Below, in pieces: positions 32,979 to 40,266 of a stretch of 63,365 nt of DNA. This stretch comes from Rhizobium sp. Q54 (GTDB taxonomy: Bacteria; Pseudomonadota; Alphaproteobacteria; Micropepsales; Micropepsaceae), in NCBI GenBank assembly GCA_945882615.1, contig CAMCWK010000017.1:1-63365 (forward strand), in the 5' to 3' direction. The position numbers and the translations under genes were made by a program. The first letter of the stretch is position 1, and each line of letters starts with the position of its first letter. The notes beneath the pieces were generated by a model, which was not told the origin of the DNA, made no database searches, and worked only from the letters and a program-made list of their open reading frames with translations.

Positions 32979-33330
32979 TTGTTTTGAGATATTTGGCGAT
33001 CAACAGGCAGGCGATGCCGACAGAAATCGGGAAGGCGCTGATGAAGGGCAGGAAGCGCGTTTCTAGATCATCGGAAAGCTGCCAGGTGATCAGGGCGCAG
33101 AAGAAAATCAGCAGCGCGATGCCGGCCGCGACGCAAATCACGCCCGCCACCATGAAGCCGCGCCAGTCGTAAAGCTTGCGCCCTTCCAGCAGGCCCGGCG
33201 GGATCGGCTGGCCCTTTTCGATAAAGCTTTCGATCAGGGCAATTTTTTTGGACTGGGCGTAATTGCTGCCAAGTATGCCGGCGATGGCGATCGCGCCGAT
33301 CACCAGCCAGAAAATGCCTCCCACTTCCAT
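32971..33330 (-). CDS. DUF6249-like membrane protein
   Basis: A 119-residue protein with three membrane segments, about 6-23 (IFWLVIGAIAIAGILGSNYA), 58-83 (GFMVAGVICVAAGIALLIFFCAL) and 92-112. Between the first two is a soluble stretch IESFIEKGQPIPPGLLEG, the motif of the DUF6249 family. First gene of the ECF sigma cluster and overlapping it by 8 bp, so it is probably part of the sensing or control system. Function unknown. Confidence 0.78.
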   Translation of the reverse strand: MEVGGIFWLVIGAIAIAGILGSNYAQSKKIALIESFIEKGQPIPPGLLEGRKLYDWRGFMVAGVICVAAGIALLIFFCALITWQLSDDLETRFLPFISAFPISVGIACLLIAKYLKTND

Positions 33331-33393
33331 CAGGCGACTCCTGCGTAAATTCCCCTACAGGATGCTGGCAGGGGGCGGTTCGGATGCAAGAGC

Positions 33394-34497
33394 CTAAAAT
33401 AAAGCCAGCTGGTCCCCGGTCCGGGCGGGGCGGCGGAATTTGTGGACCGCCAGGGGGGCGGAAGGGCGGTTCAATTCCAGCCGCTTGACCGCCATATGGA
33501 AGCGCCGCGCCATCATTTGCGCATAGGGCCCGGTGCCCTTCATGCGGGTGTTCCAGTTGGCGTCATAGTCCTTGCCGCCGCGCATCTGGCGCACCAGCGC
33601 CATCACATGCTTCGCCCGGTCGGGGACATTCACATCCAGCCACTCGCGGAACAGGTCCTTGATCTCGAGCGGCAGGCGCAAAAGCACATAGCCGGCGCTG
33701 CGCGCGCCATGCCCCGCCGCTGCCGACAGCACCGCTTCCATTTCGTGGTCGTTGAGCGCCGGAATGGCGGGGGCGAACATCACGCCTGCGGGCACACCCG
33801 CATCGCTGAGCCCCTGGATCGCCTGAAGCCGGCGCATCGGGGTGCCGGCGCGCGGCTCCATGGCGCGGGCCAGTTTGCGGTCGAGCGTGGTGATGGACAG
33901 CGCCGCCTTGGCCAGGCCCATGCTCGCCATCTCCGACAGGATGTCGATATCGCGCAGAATCAGCGGGCTTTTGGTGACGATGGCGACGGGGTGGCGGAAA
34001 TCGCGCAGCACCTCGAGGATCTGGCGCGTGATCCGCATCTTCTTTTCCAGCGGCTGGTAGGGATCGGTATTGGTGCCCATGGCGATCACTTTTGGCACGT
34101 AACCGGGCGCGCTCAGTTCCTTGGCCAGCAAGGCTGCCGCGTTCGGTTTGGCAAAAAGACGGGATTCGAAATCCACCCCCGGTGACATGCCGAGAAAGGC
34201 GTGGCTGGGACGGGCGAAGCAATAGATGCAGCCATGCTCGCAGCCCCGATAGGGATTGATCGACTGGTCGAAGGAAATGTCCGGCGACTGGTTGTGGGCG
34301 ATGATGGTGCGGGTCGCGTCATGGATGACTTCGGTGCGGATGGGGGGAGGGGCGTCATCGTCCCCGCGCCAGCCATCGTCCCAGCCGTCATCCAGCAGCA
34401 CCCGGCTCTGGCGCTCATAGCGGCCCACCGCATTGGAAACAGCGCCCCGGCCATGCAGGATTTGGGGCCGGATGGTGGTGTTGAGGACGACAGTCAT
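33394..34497 (-). CDS. PA0069-family radical SAM protein
   Basis: A 367-residue radical SAM enzyme. The 4Fe-4S motif CEHGCIYC (CxxxCxxC, within INPYRGCEHGCIYCFARPSH) is at about 88-95. The family-specific N-terminus GRGAVSNAVGRYERQSR and the middle VIAMGTNTDPYQPLEKKMRITRQIL also match; this group is related to SplB-like proteins. No reaction has been established for the PA0069 group as far as I know. The ATG at 34497 matches the conserved start MTVVLNTTIRPQI. A near-match to the alphaproteobacterial SOS box lies 25-39 bp upstream. Confidence 0.9.
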   Translation of the reverse strand: MTVVLNTTIRPQILHGRGAVSNAVGRYERQSRVLLDDGWDDGWRGDDDAPPPIRTEVIHDATRTIIAHNQSPDISFDQSINPYRGCEHGCIYCFARPSHAFLGMSPGVDFESRLFAKPNAAALLAKELSAPGYVPKVIAMGTNTDPYQPLEKKMRITRQILEVLRDFRHPVAIVTKSPLILRDIDILSEMASMGLAKAALSITTLDRKLARAMEPRAGTPMRRLQAIQGLSDAGVPAGVMFAPAIPALNDHEMEAVLSAAAGHGARSAGYVLLRLPLEIKDLFREWLDVNVPDRAKHVMALVRQMRGGKDYDANWNTRMKGTGPYAQMMARRFHMAVKRLELNRPSAPLAVHKFRRPARTGDQLALF

Positions 34498-34521
34498 GGT
34501 TCTGACAGTACAACCAAATGA

Positions 34522-34536
34522 GAACAAAACAAGTAC
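34522..34536 (-). promoter_or_regulatory. SOS-box-like element upstream of the radical SAM gene
   Basis: On the plus strand GAAC-AAAACAA-GTAC; on the minus strand GTAC-N7-GTTC, one base from the alphaproteobacterial LexA consensus GTTC-N7-GTTC. It lies 25-39 bp upstream of the ATG. Weak on its own because of the mismatch. Confidence 0.35.
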
Positions 34537-34665
34537 AAAAGTGAAAATACGATGGTGCAGCGCCCAATTGCATGAGCCGCCGATATCTGGCGCTATGCGG
34601 GCCGGAAAAACGGTGCCTGACAAAATGTCCGGCGGCCGACCGCGAAAATCATCTGGAGGCTAACA

Positions 34666-35313
34666 ATGGATCCCAAGAAAACTGCCCTGGTTCTGATTGA
34701 GTATCAGAACGACTTCGTCACCCCCGGCGGCACCCTGCATGACGCCGTCAAGGGCGTGATGGAAAAGACCAACATGCTGGCCAACACCATCGAGACGGTG
34801 AAAAAGGCCCGCGCCGCCGGCGCCACCATCGTGCTGGTGCCGATCACCTTCGCCGACGGCTATGGCGAAATGCGCGACGAGCCCTATGGCATCCTCAAGG
34901 GCGTCAAGGATTCCAAGTCCTTTGTGAAGGGCGGCTGGGGCGCCGAGATCGTTGACGCGCTCAAGCCCCAGGCTGGCGACATCGTGATCGAAGGCAAGCG
35001 CGGCTTGTGCGGCTTCGAAAGCACCAACCTGGACTGGGTGCTGCGTTCGCGCGGCATCACCGATATCGCGCTGGGCGGCTTCCTGACCAACTGCTGCGTC
35101 GAGTCCAGCATGCGCGCCGCCTATGAGAAGGGCTACAATGTCGTGACCCTGACCGACTGCACCGCGGCCCTCAGCCAGGAAGAGCAGGATCATGCCTGCG
35201 CCAAGAACTTCCCCATGTTCTCGCGCCCGCTGACCCACACCGAATGGCTGGGCGAACTGACCGGTTCGCAGAAGGCCAGCGACAAGACCCGCGGCTACGA
35301 AGCGGCGGAATAA
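34666..35313 (+). CDS. Isochorismatase-like cysteine hydrolase
   Basis: A 215-residue cysteine hydrolase. The catalytic triad candidates are Asp in VLIEYQNDFVTPGG, Lys in IVIEGKRGLCGFES and Cys in GGFLTNCCVESSMRAAYE, all in family positions. Known members hydrolyse isochorismate, nicotinamide, biuret or N-carbamoyl compounds; the active-site loop does not decide between them. An SD GGAGG precedes the ATG. It is followed immediately by a strong terminator, so it is monocistronic and not in one transcript with the ThuA genes. Confidence 0.88.
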   Translation: MDPKKTALVLIEYQNDFVTPGGTLHDAVKGVMEKTNMLANTIETVKKARAAGATIVLVPITFADGYGEMRDEPYGILKGVKDSKSFVKGGWGAEIVDALKPQAGDIVIEGKRGLCGFESTNLDWVLRSRGITDIALGGFLTNCCVESSMRAAYEKGYNVVTLTDCTAALSQEEQDHACAKNFPMFSRPLTHTEWLGELTGSQKASDKTRGYEAAE

Positions 35314-35327
35314 GGTATCGCAGTATC

Positions 35328-35359
35328 AAAAGGCCCCGGCTCACCCCGGGGCCTTTTTT
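35328..35359 (+). terminator. Intrinsic terminator after the cysteine hydrolase
   Basis: Perfect 12-bp stem AAAAGGCCCCGG/CCGGGGCCTTTT with a six-base loop, followed by T residues. The stem is identical to the one at 37455-37484. Its symmetry would let it act in both directions. Confidence 0.9.
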
Positions 35360-35385
35360 CTAGGAACAATCGCGTGGGGGCGAAT

Positions 35386-36366
35386 ATGAGCAAATCCGAC
35401 AACAAGAGCGGCCTGTCGCGCCGCGCATTGATGGGCGGCATTGCCGCCGCCGCCGCTGGCACGCCGCTGCTGGCCCATGCGCAGATGGTGCGCCCGCCGG
35501 CATTGCCGCAGGGGATGAATCCCCAGCCGCCGCGCGCCATGCAGGGCGGGGTGGGCAAGACCAAGGTCCTGTTCATCACCAAATACCATAATTTCGACCG
35601 CGAAAATCTCTTCGCCACCCTCGACGGATTCGACGACATCACCTGGACCCATGTCGAGCATCCGGCGGCAGCCAATTTCTACGATCCCGAACTGGCGGCG
35701 CCCTATGATGTGCTGCTGTTCTATGACGCGTTCGCGGGCCGCACCTTCGAGCGCCAGTCCGACGGCGTGATCGCCAACCAGGAAAATATGCCCACGCCCA
35801 AGCAGAAGCGCGATTTCGAGCGGCTGCTGAAAAGCGGCGACAAGGGCTTTGTCTTCTTCCACCATGCGGTGGCCTCCTGGGCCCATACCTGGCCGGAATA
35901 TCGCGAAGTGATCGGCGCCACCGCCGACTGGGGCAAGCCCATCAAGAATGTGCGCGGTGTGGACTATGCCGCTTCGGGCGCGCTGCCCAATGTCCAGCAG
36001 CACGTGACGGTGGTGAACAAGAGCCATCCCATCACCGCTGGCGTCGAGGATTTCGACATCGTGGACGAGGCCTATCTGTTCCCGGTGTTCGAGGACAGCG
36101 TCATTCCCCTGCTGCGCACCGACTTCAAACCGGTGGACAGCGCCTTCCCGCTGCGTCCGCTGACCAAGGGCCATCCGCCCGGCAGCAACCTGACGGGCTG
36201 GGTCAAGACGGCGGAGCGTTCGCCGGTCGCCTATATCCAGCATGGCCATGACAACAAGGCCTGGGCTAACCCGGCCTTCCGCAAGCTGATGTCCAATGCC
36301 ATCAACTGGGCGGCGTCGCCCGAAGCCAAGGCCTGGGCCCGCGCCAACCCCAAGAAGATTTTCTAG
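35386..36366 (+). CDS. Tat-exported ThuA-like protein, copy 1
   Basis: A 326-residue protein of the ThuA/glutamine-amidotransferase-like fold. A twin-arginine signal is present (SRRALMGGIAAAAAG, then LAHAQ), so it is exported folded. The mature domain starts TKVLFITKYHNFDRENLFATL and has HVEHPAAANFYDP, DVLLFYDAFAG, GDKGFVFFHHAVASW and the C-terminal GWVKTAERSPVAYIQHGHDN. ThuA is linked to disaccharide catabolism; the exported form may act on a sugar polymer or oxidised sugar in the periplasm, but this is inference. The ATG at 35386 follows GGGGGCGA; an upstream GTG at 35374 is possible. Paralogue of the next gene. Confidence 0.85.
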   Translation: MSKSDNKSGLSRRALMGGIAAAAAGTPLLAHAQMVRPPALPQGMNPQPPRAMQGGVGKTKVLFITKYHNFDRENLFATLDGFDDITWTHVEHPAAANFYDPELAAPYDVLLFYDAFAGRTFERQSDGVIANQENMPTPKQKRDFERLLKSGDKGFVFFHHAVASWAHTWPEYREVIGATADWGKPIKNVRGVDYAASGALPNVQQHVTVVNKSHPITAGVEDFDIVDEAYLFPVFEDSVIPLLRTDFKPVDSAFPLRPLTKGHPPGSNLTGWVKTAERSPVAYIQHGHDNKAWANPAFRKLMSNAINWAASPEAKAWARANPKKIF

Positions 36367-36396
36367 ATCAAAAAAAATCACCACGGAGGAACGACC

Positions 36397-37437
36397 ATGA
36401 CGACATCTGACGACGACAAGAAGAAAGGCCTTTCACGCCGCACCATGTTCGGCGCCGCGGCGGTTGCCGCCGCCGCCATTCCGGCCTTCAGCGCCGCCCG
36501 GGCCCAGCCTGCGGGGCGCGGCGAGGGCGCGCCCATCAACTCCACCAGCCTGGGTGGCCTGCCGATGCAGGGCGGCTCGGGCAAGATCCGCGTGCTGTTC
36601 ATCTCCAGCTATCACGCCTTCGACCGCGAAAACCTGTTCCGCTGCTGGGACCGCATGGGCAGCGATATCTCCTGGACCCATGTCGAGCATCCGGCCGCCG
36701 AGCACTTCTTCGATCCGGCGCTGGCCGCCGACTATGACGTCTTCCTGCTGTACGACGCGTTTGCGGGCAGCAAGTTCGGCGCGCCGGATGCCAATGGCCG
36801 CCGCGCGCGCGTTCCGCAGCCGCCGTCCGCCAAGCTGCAGGCCAACATGAAGAAATTGATGACCAACGGCGACAAGGGCTTCGTCTTCTTCCATCACGCG
36901 CTCGCCTCCTGGGTTCACACCTGGCCTGCTGGCGTCAACGGATCGAACGCCTATGTCGAGATGATGGGCGGCGCCGCCGACTGGGGTACGCCGCTGAAGA
37001 ACCTGCGTGGCAAGACCTATCCCAACTCCGGCTATCGCCAGGGCACCGAGCAGCGCATCAGCGTGGTGGACAAGGCCCATCCCATCACCCAGGGCCTGCC
37101 GGCGCAGTGGGACATGATCGATGAGACCTATCTGTGCCCGATGTTCGAAGATTCGGTGCATTGCCTGACGCGCACCGACTTCGTGCCCACCGCCGACAAG
37201 TTCCTGATTGCGCCCAACAGCGCCAATGTCGGCGCCGGTCACGAGCCGGGCAGCACCATGACGAGCTGGGTCAAGACGGCGGAGAATTCGCCCATCGTCT
37301 ATATCCAGCACGGCCATGACAACAATGCCTGGTCCAACCCCTATTGGCAGAAGCTGATGCTCAACAGCATCAAGTGGGCGGCCTCGCCGGAATCCAAGAC
37401 CTGGGCCAAGGCCAATTCCAAGCGCATTTTCGTCTGA
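36397..37437 (+). CDS. Tat-exported ThuA-like protein, copy 2
   Basis: A 346-residue paralogue of the gene just upstream. Twin-arginine signal GLSRRTMFGAAAVAAAAI, then the ThuA-like domain: RVLFISSYHAFDRENLFRCW, WTHVEHPAAEHFF, GDKGFVFFHHALASWVHTWP, ITQGLPAQWDMIDETYLCPM and TSWVKTAENSPIVYIQHGHD. It has an insert near 120-140 (GAPDANGRRARVPQPP) not in copy 1. SD GGAGG lies just upstream. Followed by a terminator and then the tail of another ThuA gene. Confidence 0.85.
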   Translation: MTTSDDDKKKGLSRRTMFGAAAVAAAAIPAFSAARAQPAGRGEGAPINSTSLGGLPMQGGSGKIRVLFISSYHAFDRENLFRCWDRMGSDISWTHVEHPAAEHFFDPALAADYDVFLLYDAFAGSKFGAPDANGRRARVPQPPSAKLQANMKKLMTNGDKGFVFFHHALASWVHTWPAGVNGSNAYVEMMGGAADWGTPLKNLRGKTYPNSGYRQGTEQRISVVDKAHPITQGLPAQWDMIDETYLCPMFEDSVHCLTRTDFVPTADKFLIAPNSANVGAGHEPGSTMTSWVKTAENSPIVYIQHGHDNNAWSNPYWQKLMLNSIKWAASPESKTWAKANSKRIFV

Positions 37438-37454
37438 AGATACGCCAATCCATC

Positions 37455-37490
37455 AAAAGGCCCCGGAGCGATCCGGGGCCTTTTCTTTTT
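37455..37490 (+). terminator. Intrinsic terminator after the second ThuA gene
   Basis: Perfect 12-bp stem AAAAGGCCCCGG/CCGGGGCCTTTT with loop AGCGAT, then TTTTCTTTTT. Same stem sequence as the terminator at 35328. Confidence 0.9.
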
Positions 37491-37492
37491 GC

Positions 37493-37553
37493 GCGGCCTG
37501 GCCGGAATCCCAAGGCCTGGGCGCGCGCCAATCCTAAGAAGATTTTTGCATAA
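37493..37553 (+). pseudogene. Remnant 3' end of a third ThuA-like gene
   Basis: Directly after the terminator lies a relic whose last codons encode KAWARANPKKIFA and a stop. The match is to the end of ThuA copy 1 (KAWARANPKKIF), with silent changes such as GCC/GCG, AAC/AAT, CCC/CCT and TTC/TTT. Its upstream part, GCGGCCTGGCCGGAATCC, matches the end of copy 2 but one extra C puts it out of frame. No start codon or body is left, so it is a dead fragment. Confidence 0.75.
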
Positions 37554-37675
37554 AAAAATGGCCGCCCAGATAGAGGGCGGAAACAATTGGGTTTTCAGTC
37601 GCGCGTTTCCCCTTGCATTCACCCTGGGGTGGGAATTTCTTTGGCGCGGAACTCCGTATGCGTCATGATGGCGGC

Positions 37676-38335
37676 ATGATTTCCGTCGTCATTCCCACCG
37701 TCAATTCCGAACGCCTGCTGCCGCGCTGTTTCGACAGCCTGATCGCAGCGGCGGTGCGCGGCGTGGTGCGCGAGGTCATCGTCTGTGATGCCGGTTCCAC
37801 CGATGGCACCCTGACGATTGTGGATGCCGCAGGCGCCCATCTGGTGCAGTCCGGCAAGGGGCGCAGCCTCCAGCTGGCGGACGGCGCGGCGGCTGCGAAA
37901 TGCGACTGGCTGCTGTTCCTGCATCCGGAAACCGCGCTGGAGCCAGGCTGGGAGGTTGAGGCGGAGTCTTTCATCGATCAGGCGGTGATGGAACGGCCGC
38001 GTGCCGCCGTGTTCCGCTTTGCGCTGGAGGATTTCGGCGGCGAAGCCCGCCGCGCCGAAGCCAAGGCGGCGCTGCGCACCGCGCTGTTTGCCTTGCCGTT
38101 CGGCGATCAGGGACTGCTGATCCCAAAGCGGCTGTACCAGAAAATCGGAGGCTATCGCGCGCTGGCCCAGATGGAGGATGCCGACATCGTCCGCCGCATC
38201 GGGCGCAGCCGGCTGGTGTCCTTGCGGTCCCGTGCCGTCAATGTGTCGCGCGCGCCGAAAAACAGGCTGCGGGGTTTCACCCTGACGCTGCTGCACGCTT
38301 TGCGAGTACCCTGCAGGGTACTCGCAAAGCTTTAA
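37676..38335 (+). CDS. Glycosyltransferase, TIGR04283-like
   Basis: A 219-residue GT-A fold glycosyltransferase. Family 2 signatures are ISVVIPTVNSERLLPRCF, VIVCDAGSTDGTLTIVD and an aspartate-containing GDQGLLIPKRLYQKIGGY; no transmembrane helix is present. The donor and acceptor are unknown. The ATG at 37676 starts the conserved strand; upstream in-frame codons are unlike the family. Its last codons (LHALRVPCRVLAKL) overlap a 34-bp perfect palindrome at 38297-38330. Confidence 0.88.
   Translation: MISVVIPTVNSERLLPRCFDSLIAAAVRGVVREVIVCDAGSTDGTLTIVDAAGAHLVQSGKGRSLQLADGAAAAKCDWLLFLHPETALEPGWEVEAESFIDQAVMERPRAAVFRFALEDFGGEARRAEAKAALRTALFALPFGDQGLLIPKRLYQKIGGYRALAQMEDADIVRRIGRSRLVSLRSRAVNVSRAPKNRLRGFTLTLLHALRVPCRVLAKL
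38297..38330. repeat. 34-bp perfect palindrome at the glycosyltransferase 3' end
   Basis: GCTTTGCGAGTACCCTG followed by its exact reverse complement, with no spacer, centred on CTGCAG. It codes for the last residues of the glycosyltransferase and is followed by TTTAATTT, so its RNA may form an intrinsic terminator. Confidence 0.85.
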
Positions 38336-38442
38336 TTTGAGGGTCGCGCCGGACAAGCCCGTTCCTACGCTGTCGCTAGGAACTCGTTCAGCTTGCCGGT
38401 CGCTCCGCGCGCGTGCCCAGCCGCGTTGTCGCCAAGCTTTAG

Positions 38443-38586
38443 CTATTTTTCCGAACTGAGCCTGAGGCCATGGGCATTGGCCGAGGGCGCCGCCGCGGCT
38501 GCCTGCGCCGGATGATAAGTGGGCCACTGACCGCGCGCGGTCTCGTCCAGGCTCTTGGCGTCCTGGCCGAACCGGCGCCGATAGAG
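38443..38586 (-). pseudogene. Severed C-terminus of the lytic transglycosylase after in-frame TAG
   Basis: Immediately after the TAG at 38589-38587, and in the same frame, lie 47 more codons: LYRRRFGQDAKSLDE, then ETARGQWPTYH, an Ala-rich stretch and GLRLSSEK, then a second TAG. LYRRRFG continues the soluble lytic transglycosylase C-terminal pattern (E. coli Slt70 has AYDAYYRYFMG at this place), so the stop appears to be a nonsense change in a formerly longer gene, or a codon that is read through. Confidence 0.7.
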
Positions 38587-40233
38587 CTAGTGATAGGCCA
38601 TCAACCGCCGCACATAGGACCGTGTTTCGGCCACCGGAATGCTTTCCACGAACAGCAGCGGATCGTTGCCGCCGGGTTTGGTGGTGCGCCAGCGGCTCAC
38701 CGAGCCTGGTCCGGCATTGTACGCGCCGCCCAGCTCCAACAGGCTGCCATCCAGCTGATCCAGAAGGATCTCGATATATTTCTGCCCCGCCGCCAGCGCG
38801 GTGCTGGGATTGTTGAGGGTCTCAGGATTGGTTACCCCCAGCCGTTTGGCCGTGGCCGGCATGATCTGCATCAAGCCGCGTGCACCAACCGGCGAGGTGG
38901 CCGAGACCTGAAAGCGGCTTTCGATGCGGGCAAAGGCCAGCACCAGCGAGGAGTCGATGCGGTAGCCGCCATCGGGACTGTAAGGCGGCACCGGAAACAA
39001 CCCGGTCAGCAGCAAACCCCGCGCGGCGCTTTTCTCGCTGGCGCGCAGTTCGACATTGGGCACGCCTATACCGCGCGCCAGCGCCGCCATGGCCGGATCC
39101 AGTCGTTCGTTATTGTCAACAAAGGCACGGTTGAGCTCAGGCCCGACAAATTCGCTTTCCCCGATCTGCCACAGCGCCACGGCGCGGCGCGCGGCGGGCA
39201 CCGCCATCAGGTCGCGAAAATCGCCTTCATTCAGGATCGCATCGGCAAATCCGGTATGGGTGTCGATGCCCAAAGTGCGTTCGGCGATCAGGCCGTAGAA
39301 GCTGGGCTGTTTGCCGGCGGCGAAATTCAGCAACGTGACGACCTTCAGCGCATCGCCGGACTGCATATGGGCGCGCGCCGCCCAGAAGGCCGCCTGGGCC
39401 CTGAGGCTGTTTCGCGCCGCCGGTGTCTCCGCCAGCTTTTCCAGCACGGCCACGGCATCGGCCCAGCGGCCCATGCGATAGGCAGCGAAACCCGCATCCC
39501 ACATCAGTTGCGGTACGCCCGGATCGGATACGGAGGTGGCGATACGCCAGGCATCGGCATCGCGCCCCTCGGCGCGATAGGAGGCGGCAACGCGGTGGGA
39601 CAGGATGGCGATATCGACGGGCGTGGCGGTGGCGCGCACGCTTTCCAGCAGCGCTTCGGCTTCCTCGGGCTTGCCGGCGCGGATGGCGGTGAAAACCGCC
39701 GGCATTATGCCCTGGCCGACTTCCGAGGAAGGTGTCGGCTCTGATACTTCGATGTCTTCATAACCACCGGTGCGGCTTCCGACGCCGCGCGGCGCGGGAA
39801 TATTGGTCACCACTGCAACCCGAATGCGCTTCTTGCCCCGCCGGACGGTGCGGGCGGAATTGGCCACCGCCAGGCGATATATCCGATCGGCGATCGCGGT
39901 GTCGCGATACTGTTCCAGCCACGTCACTGCCGTCGTGACCTTCACATTGGTCTGGGGAAGCGCGAGATAGGCAATGGCCTCGCCATAGCCCTGCAATACC
40001 GGATCGCTCACCTGGGTCTGCAGGCCCCTAGCCTTGGTCAGCTCACCGGCGCGCGCGGCGGCCATGATCTGGCGGTACAGCGCCACATCGGCTGCCGACA
40101 GGATTTGCGGCGATACCGGCAAGGGCGCGGTGGCGGGCGGATTGGCGCGCGCAGGCGAGGTTGGCACGGCGGGCTGCGCAGCGGCACCCGCACTCAGCGC
40201 GGCACAGAACAGCAATGCAACAGCAGCCCGCAT
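38587..40233 (-). CDS. Soluble lytic murein transglycosylase, Slt70-like, with premature stop
   Basis: A 548-residue periplasmic enzyme cleaving MurNAc-GlcNAc to 1,6-anhydro products. A signal peptide (MRAAVALLFCAALSAGAAAQ) precedes an alpha-helical superhelical domain with repeat-like units (about 50-420); the catalytic SLT domain has E438 in FARIESRF, then GARGLMQIMPATAKRLG, GGAYNAGPG and ESIPVAETRSYVRRLM. The frame stops at TAG just after MAYH, inside the last SLT helix; 47 matching codons follow (38443-38586). All catalytic residues are retained, so it may still work. Confidence 0.9.
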   Translation of the reverse strand: MRAAVALLFCAALSAGAAAQPAVPTSPARANPPATAPLPVSPQILSAADVALYRQIMAAARAGELTKARGLQTQVSDPVLQGYGEAIAYLALPQTNVKVTTAVTWLEQYRDTAIADRIYRLAVANSARTVRRGKKRIRVAVVTNIPAPRGVGSRTGGYEDIEVSEPTPSSEVGQGIMPAVFTAIRAGKPEEAEALLESVRATATPVDIAILSHRVAASYRAEGRDADAWRIATSVSDPGVPQLMWDAGFAAYRMGRWADAVAVLEKLAETPAARNSLRAQAAFWAARAHMQSGDALKVVTLLNFAAGKQPSFYGLIAERTLGIDTHTGFADAILNEGDFRDLMAVPAARRAVALWQIGESEFVGPELNRAFVDNNERLDPAMAALARGIGVPNVELRASEKSAARGLLLTGLFPVPPYSPDGGYRIDSSLVLAFARIESRFQVSATSPVGARGLMQIMPATAKRLGVTNPETLNNPSTALAAGQKYIEILLDQLDGSLLELGGAYNAGPGSVSRWRTTKPGGNDPLLFVESIPVAETRSYVRRLMAYH

Positions 40234-40266
40234 GCGGAAGTGACAGCCTTTCGAAGCAAATCCTGC

